64,000 nt of DNA. It comes from Cupriavidus plantarum. GTDB taxonomy: Bacteria; Pseudomonadota; Gammaproteobacteria; Burkholderiales; Burkholderiaceae. Each line of letters begins with the position of its first letter. The first letter of the stretch is position 1. Below are positions 7,889 to 16,645 of the stretch, in pieces. The position numbers and the translations under genes are program-made. The DNA lies in contig NZ_CAJPUX010000002.1 of the NCBI RefSeq assembly GCF_905397285.1, positions 806,001 through 870,000 of the forward strand, written 5' to 3'. The notes under the pieces are model-generated. The model was not told where the DNA came from and did not search any database. It worked only from the letters and a program-made list of their open reading frames with translations.

Positions 7889-8884
7889 ATGAGCAATAAC
7901 AAGGCCCCCAAGTCTGTCACGTTGCACGACGTCGCCCGCGAGGCGGGCGTTTCCCTGATCACCGCTTCGCGCGCCCTCGGCAACCCGGGCATGGTGTCCG
8001 AGAAGACGATCGCGCGTGTGCGGAAGGCTGTCGAGGCCACGGGGTATTTTCCGAACCTGATGGCGGGCGGACTCAAGTCGCGCAAGAGCCTGATGATCGC
8101 CGCGCTGGTGCCGAACATCGCGGTCGCGCAGTTCCTGCCCACCGTGAAGGCGCTCACCGACGCGCTGGACGCCGCGGGATACCAGTTGATCCTCGGCCAG
8201 ACCGGCTACGACCATGCGCGCGAGGAAGCGCTGCTCAACACGATGATCAGCCGCAGGCCGGATGGCATCGTGGTCACGGGGCTGATCCATTCGCAGGTCT
8301 CCCGCGACCGCCTGCGCCGCGCGGGCATTCCGGTCGTGGAGACGTGGGACCTGAGCGACCGCCCCGTGGACATGGCGGTCGGCTTCTCGCACGTGAAGGT
8401 CGGCAGCGCGGTGGCGGGATTTTTCCTGAATCAGGGCCGCCGCAGAGTGGGCATCGCCACGGGGGACGACCAACGTGCCGCGGTTCGCCGGGAAGGCTTC
8501 ATCGCCACGGTCGGGCACGACGTGCCCACCGCCGTCGTCCCCGCGCCCAGCAGCCTGGAACTCGGCCGCCGCGCGCTGGCGCGGTTGCTGGAGCAGGACC
8601 CGAAGATCGAGGCGATCTTCTGCAGTTCCGACCAGCTTGCGCAGGGCGTGATGGTGGAAGCCCAGTCGCGCGGTTTGCGCATGCCCGAGGACCTCGCCAT
8701 CTGCGGCTTCGGCGACGCCGACTTCGCCGCGCACATGAACCCGCCGCTGACGACAGTGCAGGTGGACGGCGCGGCGATCGGCGCGATGGCGGCAAAGCTC
8801 CTGCTCGATCGCTGCAACGGCGCGACGATCGCGGAGCCCGTGGTGGATGTGGGCTTCCGCATCGTCGAACGCGGCACGACCTGA
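7889..8884 (+). CDS. LacI-family regulator of aldarate module 1
   Basis: 331 residues. The N-terminal HTH (VTLHDVAREAGVSLITASRA) and hinge helix are followed by a periplasmic-binding-protein-like effector domain with FCSSDQLAQGVMVEAQSRGL and the C-terminal NPPLTTVQVDG. It is divergent from the talarate/galactarate dehydratase-Bug pair, with palindromic operators between, so it probably represses them until an aldarate or a downstream intermediate binds. It is clearly paralogous to the LacI protein at 46628 (shared ISRRPDGIV, IPVVETWDL and VGFSH). Confidence 0.9.
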   Translation: MSNNKAPKSVTLHDVAREAGVSLITASRALGNPGMVSEKTIARVRKAVEATGYFPNLMAGGLKSRKSLMIAALVPNIAVAQFLPTVKALTDALDAAGYQLILGQTGYDHAREEALLNTMISRRPDGIVVTGLIHSQVSRDRLRRAGIPVVETWDLSDRPVDMAVGFSHVKVGSAVAGFFLNQGRRRVGIATGDDQRAAVRREGFIATVGHDVPTAVVPAPSSLELGRRALARLLEQDPKIEAIFCSSDQLAQGVMVEAQSRGLRMPEDLAICGFGDADFAAHMNPPLTTVQVDGAAIGAMAAKLLLDRCNGATIAEPVVDVGFRIVERGTT

Positions 8885-8902
8885 CGCGCAATGGCCGCGG
8901 CG

Positions 8903-8941
8903 GCGTTGGCCTACCAGTGTTGGCCTACCAGTGTTGGCCTA
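8903..8941. repeat. 14-bp tandem repeats at the 3' end of the glycosyltransferase gene
   Basis: GCGTTGGCCTACCA, GTGTTGGCCTACCA and the partial GTGTTGGCCTA. On the minus strand each copy carries TAG at the same place, the first being the true stop (8941-8939) and the next two at +14 and +28, closing all three frames. No U-tract hairpin is present. Confidence 0.85.
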
Positions 8942-9652
8942 GATGTCGGGCCGATCGATCAGCCCGCCCACAACGGGCACAGACTCCACAGCCTCGTCCC
9001 GCAATCGGCACAGAAAATCGGCAAAGCCCCCACGGCAACGTCCCGTCGCGCGGCTGCTCGTCACCACCTCGGGTGCGGCGCTCCATGCGATATGGGCGTC
9101 GATCGCCTGCAGGCGTTCGACGAGCGCGACGTCCTCGCTCGTGGCGATGGCGGGGAAGCCGCCGGCCCTGGCGTAGGCTTCGGCGGTGAGCCCGAAGTTC
9201 GCGCCGTGAATATGGCGGTGATCGCGGCGGCGCTGATAATGCGCGGTAAACCGTCTTGCCACCGACGATGGATGGTGGCTCCAGTCATCCACCGTAACGA
9301 GTCCGCAGACGGCATCGGCGCGCTCGGCGAGCTGAGAGACGAGCCAGTCCGGCGCGACGCGGCTATCCGCGTCGGTAAACGCGAGCCAGCGGGCGCCGGC
9401 CGCGATCAGGTATTCGGCGCCGGTGTGGCGGGCCACGCCGACATTGCGTGCGTCGATGGTCAGGCAGGCAAGCCACGGGCCCATGTGCCGTTCGACGATC
9501 TGTGCCGAGCCGTCGCCGCAGGCATCGAGCACGGTGACGATGGTCACGGGTTCGCCGTTCAGCGCGGGATGCAACGAAGCCTCTCGCAAAGCGTGCAGGC
9601 ACGCTTCCAGATCCGCTTCTTCGTTATGGATGGGGACAACGACGCCAATCAT
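8939..9652 (-). CDS. Family 2 glycosyltransferase
   Basis: 237 residues from ATG 9652. It starts directly with the GT-A motif MIGVVVPIHNEEADLEACL, and ARWLAFTDADSRVAPDWL holds the nucleotide-sugar/metal-binding acidic triplet. A SEDVALVERLQAI segment matches the acceptor-side ED motif. No membrane segment is present. The start overlaps the stop of the methyltransferase by 4 bp (ATGA), so the two are translationally coupled. Family members transfer sugars to lipids, polysaccharides or small molecules; the substrate is unknown. Confidence 0.82.
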   Translation of the reverse strand: MIGVVVPIHNEEADLEACLHALREASLHPALNGEPVTIVTVLDACGDGSAQIVERHMGPWLACLTIDARNVGVARHTGAEYLIAAGARWLAFTDADSRVAPDWLVSQLAERADAVCGLVTVDDWSHHPSSVARRFTAHYQRRRDHRHIHGANFGLTAEAYARAGGFPAIATSEDVALVERLQAIDAHIAWSAAPEVVTSSRATGRCRGGFADFLCRLRDEAVESVPVVGGLIDRPDI

Positions 9653-10368
9653 TGGGCCTCCTCGCGGCTGCGGAGCGGACGCGGATTGGGGGACCAGACG
9701 TCGAGCTGAAAATCGGGTTCGAGGTGATGCGCATGGCGATGCAGCCGGGGCTGGCGGCCGATGCATCGATGCAGGGCACGCGTGGACAGCGTGCGGCCTT
9801 CAAAATTGCGGGCCCAGTGGCAGGCCACGATCACGCCATCGTCGCTGACGGATTCGGCGGCGCGCGCCGCAACGTCCCGCCATTGCGCGGCGGACAGGTA
9901 GTAACCGAATTCGCTCAGCACGATGAGGTCGAATGTCCGCGCGGGCCAGTCTCGCGGCAGCGCGCCGACCTGCAGCGTGATGTTGCGATGCGCGGCCAGT
10001 CGTTCCGTCGCCAGCGCGATGGCCTGGGGCACGATGTCCATCGCGAGCACATGGTCCGCGCGTTCGGCGAGTGCCGCGGTCAGCAGACCGTTCGCGCAAG
10101 CGGGTTCGAATACCTGCCCGTAGCGTCGGTGGGGCAAGGCGGCGAGCAGTAGATGGCGCTTGCGGGCTTCGTACCAGAGCGATTCGAAGCCCCAGGGGTC
10201 GGGCAGCGCGAAGATCGCCTCGAACTCGGTGTTTTTGGGCGCTTTCGGCCTGGCCGCCTCAGCGGCGCTGTTGGTGCCCCTGTTGGTGTCCCTGTCGGTG
10301 GCGCTGTCGGTAGCCTTGTCCGCCCGCTGCGCGACGTCCGGCGGGGTGTGCGGTTTGGATGCGTTCAC
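9649..10368 (-). CDS. NodS-like SAM-dependent methyltransferase
   Basis: 239 residues from GTG 10368, which overlaps the stop of the preceding gene by 4 bp. After a low-complexity Asp/Thr/Ala leader of about 40 residues come the class I methyltransferase motifs: QVFEPACANGLLTAALAERA (SAM site), VLAMDIVPQAI and FDLIVLSEFGYYLS. The pattern resembles the NodS family, which N-methylates chitooligosaccharides, and such proteins recur beside acyl-CoA dehydrogenase-like and glycosyltransferase genes. The acceptor here is unknown. Middle gene of a three-gene unit. Confidence 0.8.
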   Translation of the reverse strand: MNASKPHTPPDVAQRADKATDSATDRDTNRGTNSAAEAARPKAPKNTEFEAIFALPDPWGFESLWYEARKRHLLLAALPHRRYGQVFEPACANGLLTAALAERADHVLAMDIVPQAIALATERLAAHRNITLQVGALPRDWPARTFDLIVLSEFGYYLSAAQWRDVAARAAESVSDDGVIVACHWARNFEGRTLSTRALHRCIGRQPRLHRHAHHLEPDFQLDVWSPNPRPLRSREEAQ

Positions 10369-11459
10369 AGTGCCCACTCCGTTATGCGATCGGCAGCTAG
10401 CTGAGAACCGAGTGCGGCGAGGTCCCGCTCGGCGTGGCTCTGCCGCACGAAGACGGGCAGGTCGGCATGGAGCGCCGCGAGCCGTGCGTCGCGGCACAGG
10501 GGCCCTGCGCCCAGTGCATTCCCCGCGTGGTGCATGGTGTGTGCAACGGCGGCTTCCACCACCGTGCGCGCACGGAGCGCGTGGGCCATCGCATCGCCGG
10601 TGGGATGCGCATCGATCCATGCGGCGGTCTCGCGCAAGAGCGCCGCCGCCGCGCGCAGCTGCCCGTCGATGCTGCCGAGATGCGCGGCTGCATGAGGATC
10701 CGCGCGACGATTGAGCGACGCGCGCAATGCGTCCGCGAATGGCAGCACCGCGCCGTACCAGCATGCGGCGATACCTGCGCCGCCCTGCCAGAAGCCCGGG
10801 CGATGCAGGTACGCGTCGGCGTCGCCGAGCAGGAGGGCGGGGGCGTCGTGGAACAGGACATCGCCGCTCTGCGTCCGCGCCATGCCGACGGCGGTCCAGC
10901 CTTCGTCGGTGATCTCGATGCCGGGGGATCGTTCGATTGGCACGATGGCGAGGCGCCGCGCGCCGCCGGTATCGCGGCACGTCATCAACGCATGCGTGAC
11001 CTCGCGCGCGCCCGAGCACCATGCCTTGCGGCCGGAGAGCCGGACGGGCGTCGCCTGCGTGGCAACGCGGGCACGGTCACCGAGGGCATCGGGCTCGTCC
11101 GTTCGGGTGGCAGCCAGTCCGGCATCGCGCCGCAACGCATCCACGACCTCATCGTCGATGTCCTCGCCATCCTCTGCTTCCACCGTTGCGAACGGCGGCT
11201 CGGCGGCCCATACCGCCCAGCGCGTGGAGACTGCGGGCTGCGCCGCGGCAAGCTCCGCGAGGATGGCCAGCGCATCGAGGTGCGACTCGAAGAGCTTGAC
11301 CGCCACCGCGCCATGCGCATGCGCGACACGGCCGAGCAGTTGCCAGCGTTGAAGCGTGCGCCCCGATCCGGGCAGCGGCGCATCGGCACCGGGCACGTAG
11401 CGTTCGATCAGCGCGCGCAGGGAGAGAGGAGGAGAGGGTGAGTCCGCGCGGGTATCCAT
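10365..11459 (-). CDS. Acyl-CoA dehydrogenase-like protein
   Basis: 364 residues. Weak but recognisable acyl-CoA dehydrogenase fold: an N-terminal helical part, a middle beta domain (RLSGRKAWCSGAREVTHALM, ITDEGWTAVGMARTQSGDVL) and a C-terminal helical bundle (HLGSIDGQLRAAAALLRETA). It is more divergent than the enzyme at 42698 and may not act on a fatty acyl-CoA; the C-terminal AGNALGAGPLCRDARLAALH resembles dehydrogenases of type 2. First gene of a coupled unit with methyltransferase and glycosyltransferase. In related bacteria a PIG-L deacetylase usually joins this set; none is found here. Confidence 0.7.
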   Translation of the reverse strand: MDTRADSPSPPLSLRALIERYVPGADAPLPGSGRTLQRWQLLGRVAHAHGAVAVKLFESHLDALAILAELAAAQPAVSTRWAVWAAEPPFATVEAEDGEDIDDEVVDALRRDAGLAATRTDEPDALGDRARVATQATPVRLSGRKAWCSGAREVTHALMTCRDTGGARRLAIVPIERSPGIEITDEGWTAVGMARTQSGDVLFHDAPALLLGDADAYLHRPGFWQGGAGIAACWYGAVLPFADALRASLNRRADPHAAAHLGSIDGQLRAAAALLRETAAWIDAHPTGDAMAHALRARTVVEAAVAHTMHHAGNALGAGPLCRDARLAALHADLPVFVRQSHAERDLAALGSQLAADRITEWAL

Positions 11460-11745
11460 TTCGGTATCGACTGGGCTGGCTCGCCTTGGCCTTAGGCATC
11501 AAGTTGAGCTTAGGAGCCTTGCGACGCCGCAGGCAGCAGCGGCGCGCCGCGCGCGCGTGTCAGCGGAATCCCACTTTCAGCGGCGCGCGGCGCAAAAACG
11601 GCCGACACCGGTTAGTGACGATTTTGTAATGAATCGGTCAGTCTCGGGACAGTGCCTGGCGCCAATACTACGTACAAGTTCATCGCACGATGAATGCACC
11701 TTCGAAGCGAAGGCCACCAAAAACACTTTGAGAGAGGTACCTATC

Positions 11746-12090
11746 ATGAAAACCCTTGCACGCACACTGCTCATCGCCTGCACCCTGGCTGTCCCCGCCA
11801 TCTCGTTCGCCCAGACGGTGGATCAAAACGGTCCGCTGACGCGCGCCGAAGTCCGCGCAGATCTGATCCGTGTGGAAAAGGCCGGCTATCACATCGGCCC
11901 GGGACAGGACGGCAACTATCCGGTCGACATCCAGCGCGCCGAAGCAAAGGTCGCCGCACAGCAGGTCGCTTCGCTGGGCCAGGCGTCGGTGCAGCCGCAA
12001 CGTTCGGGCTTCACGCTGGTCGCCGCCAACACGGGCCATCAGCACTATCGGATCGACGATGCGCGTAGCGTCTACACCGACGGGGCCTGA
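11746..12090 (+). CDS. DUF4148-family small secreted protein
   Basis: 114 residues from ATG 11746. It has an N-terminal signal peptide (MKTLARTLLIACTLA, cleavage after SFA) and the DUF4148 signature LTRAEVRADLIRVEKAGYH followed by GNYPVDIQRAEAKVA. Such proteins are abundant and periplasmic or secreted in Burkholderiales; no biochemical role is established. Long leader from 11460 without recognisable promoter boxes. Confidence 0.85.
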   Translation: MKTLARTLLIACTLAVPAISFAQTVDQNGPLTRAEVRADLIRVEKAGYHIGPGQDGNYPVDIQRAEAKVAAQQVASLGQASVQPQRSGFTLVAANTGHQHYRIDDARSVYTDGA

Positions 12091-12151
12091 TATCGATGCG
12101 GTCATCCTTCCACGCCGCGCGCGCACACCCCGTGCCGCGCGCGGCGCGAAG

Positions 12152-12170
12152 GCTTCCCCGCCAGGGAAGC
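12152..12170. terminator. Hairpin between convergent small genes
   Basis: GCTTCCC pairs with GGGAAGC across a 5-base loop, between the ends of the genes at 12090 and 12185. The stem is short but well placed for a shared terminator; the U-tract is poor. Confidence 0.5.
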
Positions 12171-12184
12171 AGAAGACGTAATAC

Positions 12185-12457
12185 TTACTGTTGCTGCTGG
12201 AGCTTCGCGAAGTTTTCGGCGCGGAGCTTCCGATACAGCGCCTGACGGCGCTGATACTCCGTGCCAAATACGAACGGCGAGCCATCGCCGCGATTGAGCG
12301 CGGAGAGGCCGGACTTCACATAGGCATCCAGATCCGCGTCGATATACGCGCGCGACGTGTTTTGCGCGGCATTGGCGGTCGTGTTCGCCTGCGCCGTCGC
12401 GGCAAAGGCGGAGAAGAACAGCGTGGCGGCGAGCGTGGAGAGAGCAAGGCGTTTCAT
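12185..12457 (-). CDS. Small secreted protein of unknown function
   Basis: 90 residues from ATG 12457, with AAGGAA upstream. A clear signal peptide (MKRLALSTLAATLFFSAFA, cleavage near TAQA) is followed by a short mature chain with SRAYIDADLDAYVKSGLSAL and a Gln-rich tail. It is convergent with the DUF4148 gene and has a similar size and layout, so the two may be distant relatives, but I cannot assign it to a family with confidence. Confidence 0.7.
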   Translation of the reverse strand: MKRLALSTLAATLFFSAFAATAQANTTANAAQNTSRAYIDADLDAYVKSGLSALNRGDGSPFVFGTEYQRRQALYRKLRAENFAKLQQQQ

Positions 12458-12715
12458 GATGGGTTCCTTCATTCGGTTGGTGTCCAGTAGGACGTCCGCG
12501 ATGCGCCATCTATTCCATGCGTGATGCGATCGCTTTCGTTTGATCCCATTTGACTGCCAACCTGTATCGGCGGTATTTCGCGCAACGTATCCCGTTGTAT
12601 GAAAATGTCGTCGCCGTGCACGCCATTTACATTGCGATACACGCCGCGCACGGTATGCAATCGAAACCCCTGCGCGCGATGTCATATCATGTCGCCCTCA
12701 TCCCAGGGAGACTTC

Positions 12716-13099
12716 ATGAACGGCATCCGGGCATTCTTCATCGCCACGCTCGCCAGCCCTTTGCTGGTGGCTTGCGCCAGTCACGGCCCATCGGCCATCG
12801 AAGCGCGCGATCCCAAAGTGATCCAGTCCAGAGCGAGCGTGAGCGACCTCGTGTTGTGCCTGAAGGGCTGGCTGAGGGAAGACGCGACGGTGATCGCCTA
12901 TCCGGAACCGGGCAGAGTGGACATCCGCATCGCGGATGGCGGCCAGGCGGAGTCGAAGTACTTCCACGTGGTGAGCCTGCAGCAGGCGCGCGCCGGTACC
13001 AACGTCGAGGTGCGTAGCGCGGATGAATGGCATCCGCTGATGAGCACGGGCCGGGTGATCGGGCGCATCGAGGACTGCAAGCCGGGGACCGCGCGTTAA
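12716..13099 (+). CDS. Putative lipoprotein
   Basis: 127 residues from ATG 12716, with GGGAG upstream. The lipobox LLVACAS predicts acylation at the Cys near residue 20. The mature part contains a conserved-looking DLVLCLKGWLREDATVIAYP and a C-terminal IEDCKPGT, so up to two Cys could pair. Unknown function; probably periplasm-facing membrane anchored. Confidence 0.75.
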   Translation: MNGIRAFFIATLASPLLVACASHGPSAIEARDPKVIQSRASVSDLVLCLKGWLREDATVIAYPEPGRVDIRIADGGQAESKYFHVVSLQQARAGTNVEVRSADEWHPLMSTGRVIGRIEDCKPGTAR

Positions 13100-13206
13100 G
13101 CGGCGCGCCAGGCCGGCGCGCTAAGACGGCGCGCAGGGGCGCACGCTCACGTCCGAGAATTTTCAATTAACCGCCAAGCCGCGCGGACGTCCGCTAATGT
13201 AGCCGG

Positions 13207-13256
13207 CAGGTGGCCGACAGTTGACCCGCAGTTGGCCCGCAGTTGGCCCGCAGGGC
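13207..13256. repeat. 11-bp tandem repeats downstream of livM-like gene
   Basis: CAGGTGGCCGA, CAGTTGACCCG, CAGTTGGCCCG, CAGTTGGCCCG and a partial fifth copy run in phase over 50 bp. This lies in the 180-bp space between convergent genes, which also holds an imperfect 25-bp duplication (13091-13140) right at the lipoprotein stop codon. Confidence 0.8.
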
Positions 13257-13279
13257 AGAGGACGTGCTTCGCGCGCCGC

Positions 13280-14221
13280 CTAGCGCGCGAGCTCGCCAGG
13301 CCGCGCGGCGTCGGCGGCGGCCGTGCCATCGGGCAGGCGCACGTCGGGCAGCCCCACTTCGCGCCGATATTCGGGCACGAGGCCCTGCGGCCGATAAATC
13401 AGCGCGAGAATCAGCCCCACACCGATCAGCATCAGCCGCAGCGCGGCGAGCTGCGCCGGCGCGAGCCAGCCGACATGGTCGTTGAGGAAGCGCGTGCCCT
13501 CAAGCAGCAGGATCACGGTGAACGCACTGAGGATCACGCCGCGATTGCTGCCGCGGCCGCCGATGATCACGCCCATGAACGCGTAGGCGGTGAGGATCGG
13601 CCCGAACTGCGTCGGGTCGATGTACTGGTAGTAGCTCGCATGCAGCGCGCCCGCGACGCCCGTGACGGCCGCGCCGATGCCAAACAGTTTCACGCGCAAC
13701 CACAATACGTCCTTGCCGGCCGTCGCCGCCACGAGCGGGTCGTCGCGCAGCGCGCGCGCCGCGCGTCCCAGCGGCGAGCGCGCGATCGTCTCGAGCAACC
13801 CAAAGCTCAACAGTAGCGCGGCAAGGCATAGCGCGAGAAACGCGCCATCGCCAGTCACGGGCCGGGCGATATCGGCAATGCCAAGGCTGCCGCGCGTGAG
13901 CCATTCCTCGTGGATCGCCACGAGTCGAAGGCATTCCGCGAAGCCCAGTGTGACGATGGCCAGATAGTCATCGGCAAGCCGCAGCGAGATCAGGCTCGTG
14001 AGCGCACCCGCCACGCCGGTCAGCGCGAGGGCGGCGCCCAGCGCCAGCCAGGGCGATGCCCCGCTGGCGGCCACCTGCGCGTAAACGTACGCCGCGAGCA
14101 TGTAGAAGCCGAACAAACCGAAGTTGACCATGCCGGTCAGGCCCCACTGGAGGTTCAGCGAGAGGGCGGCGATGCCGGCGATCGACACCAGCACGAGGAG
14201 TGAGAACAGATAGCTGGTCAT
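13280..14221 (-). CDS. Branched-chain-type ABC transporter permease (LivM-like)
   Basis: 313 residues with about eight to nine hydrophobic segments and the LivM signature LSLNLQWGLTGMVNFGLFGFYMLAAY near the N-terminus, plus GRAARALRDDPLVAATAGKD, the cytoplasmic coupling loop. It overlaps the LivH-like gene by 4 bp. It is the last transporter gene of a five-gene HAAT set transcribed leftward. Family members carry amino acids, urea, amides or aromatic acids; the ligand is unknown. Confidence 0.9.
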   Translation of the reverse strand: MTSYLFSLLVLVSIAGIAALSLNLQWGLTGMVNFGLFGFYMLAAYVYAQVAASGASPWLALGAALALTGVAGALTSLISLRLADDYLAIVTLGFAECLRLVAIHEEWLTRGSLGIADIARPVTGDGAFLALCLAALLLSFGLLETIARSPLGRAARALRDDPLVAATAGKDVLWLRVKLFGIGAAVTGVAGALHASYYQYIDPTQFGPILTAYAFMGVIIGGRGSNRGVILSAFTVILLLEGTRFLNDHVGWLAPAQLAALRLMLIGVGLILALIYRPQGLVPEYRREVGLPDVRLPDGTAAADAARPGELAR

Positions 14222-15087
14222 TTGGCGAGGCGGGCGGTGCCGAAGATGCCCCAGGGGCGGATCAGCAGCAGAAGGGTCAGCACGGCGAAGGCGACGAGCG
14301 GGCGATAGTGCGGCGCGATGACGAGGGTCGACAGTTCAGCGCTGACGCCCAGTACGAGCGCGCCAGCCACAGCGGCCATTGGATGGGAGATGCCGCCGAG
14401 GATCGCCGCCGCGAAGACCTGGATCACGTAGTTCCAGCCCATCTGCGGGTCGAGGGTGGCATCGAGACCGATCAGCATGCCGGCCGTGGTGGCCAGCGCG
14501 CCCGCGATGAACCATGTGGCGCCGATCACGCGATCCGCCACGATGCCGCGCGCGGCGGCGAGCGGGGCATTGTCGGCCACCGCGCGCATGGCCCGGCCCA
14601 GCGCGGTGAAGCGGAACACGCCCCACACCAGCGCCAGGCTTGCGGCGCCGATCGCGACGATCAGCAGTTGTTCGTGATTGACGCGCAGGCCCGCCAGCCG
14701 CAGTGGCCGCGCGGGATCCACCGCATAACCTACCGGCGCGTTGCCGGCGATGAACCGCACGAGGTTCTCGAGCACGAACGCCACGCCCATGCTGGCGACG
14801 AGCAGCGTCACCGGCGAGCGGTCCCGCAGCGGCCGGAATACCACGCGGTCGACGAGTACCGCCACGATGCCGCCGAGCACGATACCAGCGAGCGCCGAGG
14901 CCCACAGCGGCCAGCCGAGGCCGGCATTGAAGGCGTAGATCGCATAGGCGCCGGCCGTCAGCATCGCGCCGATCGCGAAGTTGGCAAAGCGCAGCACGCT
15001 GAAGGTGAGGGCGAGCGCAAGCGCGGGCAGGGCGACGAGCAGGCCGGACACCACGCCGTTGAACAGGATCTGAAGCGTATCGGTCAT
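14218..15087 (-). CDS. Branched-chain-type ABC transporter permease (LivH-like)
   Basis: 289 residues. LivH family: ILFNGVVSGLLVALPALALALTFSVLRFANFAIG at the N-terminus shows the conserved membrane entry, and GRAMRAVADNAPLAAARGI is the coupling helix. It pairs with the LivM-like protein as the inner-membrane channel. Starts 4 bp inside the end of the livF-like gene, so translation is coupled. Confidence 0.9.
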   Translation of the reverse strand: MTDTLQILFNGVVSGLLVALPALALALTFSVLRFANFAIGAMLTAGAYAIYAFNAGLGWPLWASALAGIVLGGIVAVLVDRVVFRPLRDRSPVTLLVASMGVAFVLENLVRFIAGNAPVGYAVDPARPLRLAGLRVNHEQLLIVAIGAASLALVWGVFRFTALGRAMRAVADNAPLAAARGIVADRVIGATWFIAGALATTAGMLIGLDATLDPQMGWNYVIQVFAAAILGGISHPMAAVAGALVLGVSAELSTLVIAPHYRPLVAFAVLTLLLLIRPWGIFGTARLAK

Positions 15088-15818
15088 GTGGGCAGGGCGT
15101 GGCCAAAGAACAAGGCCGGCAGGTCGGCTTCGTGCAGCAGATGGGGTGCGCTCGCGCGCAGGCGGATTTCGCCGTTGACGAGCACGACGCCATGGTCGGC
15201 CACGCGCAGGCCGAGCCGGACGTTCTGCTCGATCATCAGCAGCGTGATGCCCGTCTTGCGGATATCGGCGATGCGATCGAACAGCAGGGAGGCATTGCGG
15301 GGCGACAGGCCGGCGGACGGTTCATCGAGCACCAGCAGCGAGGGGTTCTGCATCAGCGCGGCAGCCATCGCGGCCATCTGCCGCTGGCCGCCGCTGAGCA
15401 GGCCGGCGGGCGTGGCGAGGCGATCGGCGATTTCAGGAAACAGTTCCAGCACCGCATCGCGCCGCTGTGTTGCCTTCGCGCGGTCGCCGCGGCCATGCAG
15501 CGCTTCCCAGCCGAGCCGCAGGTTGTCGGCCACGCTGAGGTTTGGGAACACGTTGCGTTCCTGCGGCACGTAGGCGAGGCCGAGTCGCGTGCGGGCCGGC
15601 GCATCGAGCGCGCCGATTTCGCGGCCGCCGAGCTGCTGGCGGCCGGACATCAGCGGCACGAGGCCGACGACGCTTTTCAGCAGCGTCGACTTGCCGGAGC
15701 CATTCGGGCCGATGACGGTCAGCGCGCCGCCGGCGGGAATGTCGAGCGAAACGCCATGGACGATCGCCTTGCCATGGTAGCCCGCGGTGACATCGTGAAG
15801 AATAAGCGGCGCGGTCAT
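15084..15818 (-). CDS. ABC transporter ATPase (LivF-like)
   Basis: 244 residues from ATG 15818. Walker A GPNGSGKST, signature LLSGGQRQMAA, Walker B LLVLDEPSAGLS and the LivF-specific RTRLGLAYVPQERNVFPNLSV. Powers the Liv-type permease together with the LivG-like ATPase. Overlaps both neighbours by 4 bp. Confidence 0.92.
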   Translation of the reverse strand: MTAPLILHDVTAGYHGKAIVHGVSLDIPAGGALTVIGPNGSGKSTLLKSVVGLVPLMSGRQQLGGREIGALDAPARTRLGLAYVPQERNVFPNLSVADNLRLGWEALHGRGDRAKATQRRDAVLELFPEIADRLATPAGLLSGGQRQMAAMAAALMQNPSLLVLDEPSAGLSPRNASLLFDRIADIRKTGITLLMIEQNVRLGLRVADHGVVLVNGEIRLRASAPHLLHEADLPALFFGHALPT

Positions 15819-16645
15819 GCGGCGACGTCTCCGGACTCGGTGTCCCCAAATTCCGCGCCAAGATAAGCCGCGCGAACGCGCGCATCGCCGGTCACCGCCG
15901 CGAACGATCCCTCCGCGAGCGTCGCACCTTGCGCGAGCACGACGACGTGGTCGCTCAGCGCCGCGATCAGATCCATATTGTGTTCCACGAGCGCGAACGT
16001 CTTGCCCTCGTCGCGCAGATCGAGAATGAAGTGGCCCAGCGATTCGACCAGCACGGGATTCACACCCGCGGCGGGTTCGTCGAGCAGCACGATATCGGGA
16101 TCCGCCATCAGCGCGCGGCACAGTTCGAGCAGCTTCTTCTGTCCGCCGGACAGGGCGCCCGCCGGAGAATTGGCAAGCCGCTGCAGGCGCGCGCGTTCGA
16201 GCAGACCCATGGCGCGGTCCGTCGCATCGCGCTCGGCGCGCCGCACGCGGCCGCGCGCGAAGACGAGCGGCCACAGGCGCTCGCCCGGGTGATCGGGCGT
16301 CGCGAGCAGCAGGTTCTCCAGCACGGTGAGGCTGTCGAGCTCACGCGCGAGCTGGAACGTGCGGGCCACGCCGCGGCGCGCGCGGCGGTGTACGGACAGC
16401 GACGTAATATCGTCGGCGCCCAGGCGCACGCGTCCGCTGTCGGGCCGCAGCGTGCCCGCGAGCACGCTGAACAGCGTGGACTTGCCCGCGCCGTTGGGAC
16501 CGATGATGCCGGTGATGCGGCCTGGCGCGAGCGCGAGCGAGACGCCATCGAGCGCGACGAGGCCGCCGAACGCCACGCGCACGTCCTCGCAGCGGAGTCC
16601 ATCGGCAAGCGGCGCTGGATTGGCGTTCACTGCTATCGCGCTCAC
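15815..16645 (-). CDS. ABC transporter ATPase (LivG-like)
   Basis: 276 residues from GTG 16645, whose GTGA overlaps the stop of the binding-protein gene. Walker A GPNGAGKST, signature ALSGGQKKLLE and Walker B IVLLDEPAAGVNP are intact. RGVARTFQLARELDSLTVLENLL is typical of LivG. Partner of the LivF-like ATPase. Confidence 0.92.
   Translation of the reverse strand: MSAIAVNANPAPLADGLRCEDVRVAFGGLVALDGVSLALAPGRITGIIGPNGAGKSTLFSVLAGTLRPDSGRVRLGADDITSLSVHRRARRGVARTFQLARELDSLTVLENLLLATPDHPGERLWPLVFARGRVRRAERDATDRAMGLLERARLQRLANSPAGALSGGQKKLLELCRALMADPDIVLLDEPAAGVNPVLVESLGHFILDLRDEGKTFALVEHNMDLIAALSDHVVVLAQGATLAEGSFAAVTGDARVRAAYLGAEFGDTESGDVAA

Noticed and set aside
5490..8941. Repeats as CRISPR or transposon ends
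   Set aside because: Units are 14 bp, contiguous and without spacers; no cas or transposase genes are present.
9649..11022. 457-residue reading frame that could be one long methyltransferase
   Set aside because: The first 218 codons lie antisense-like within the dehydrogenase gene in another frame and are Arg-rich; the GTG at 10368 with GTGA overlap gives the natural protein.
11460..11745. Possible 63-codon gene at 11438-11629
   Set aside because: Starts inside the divergent gene, has no ribosome site and gives an Arg-rich peptide.
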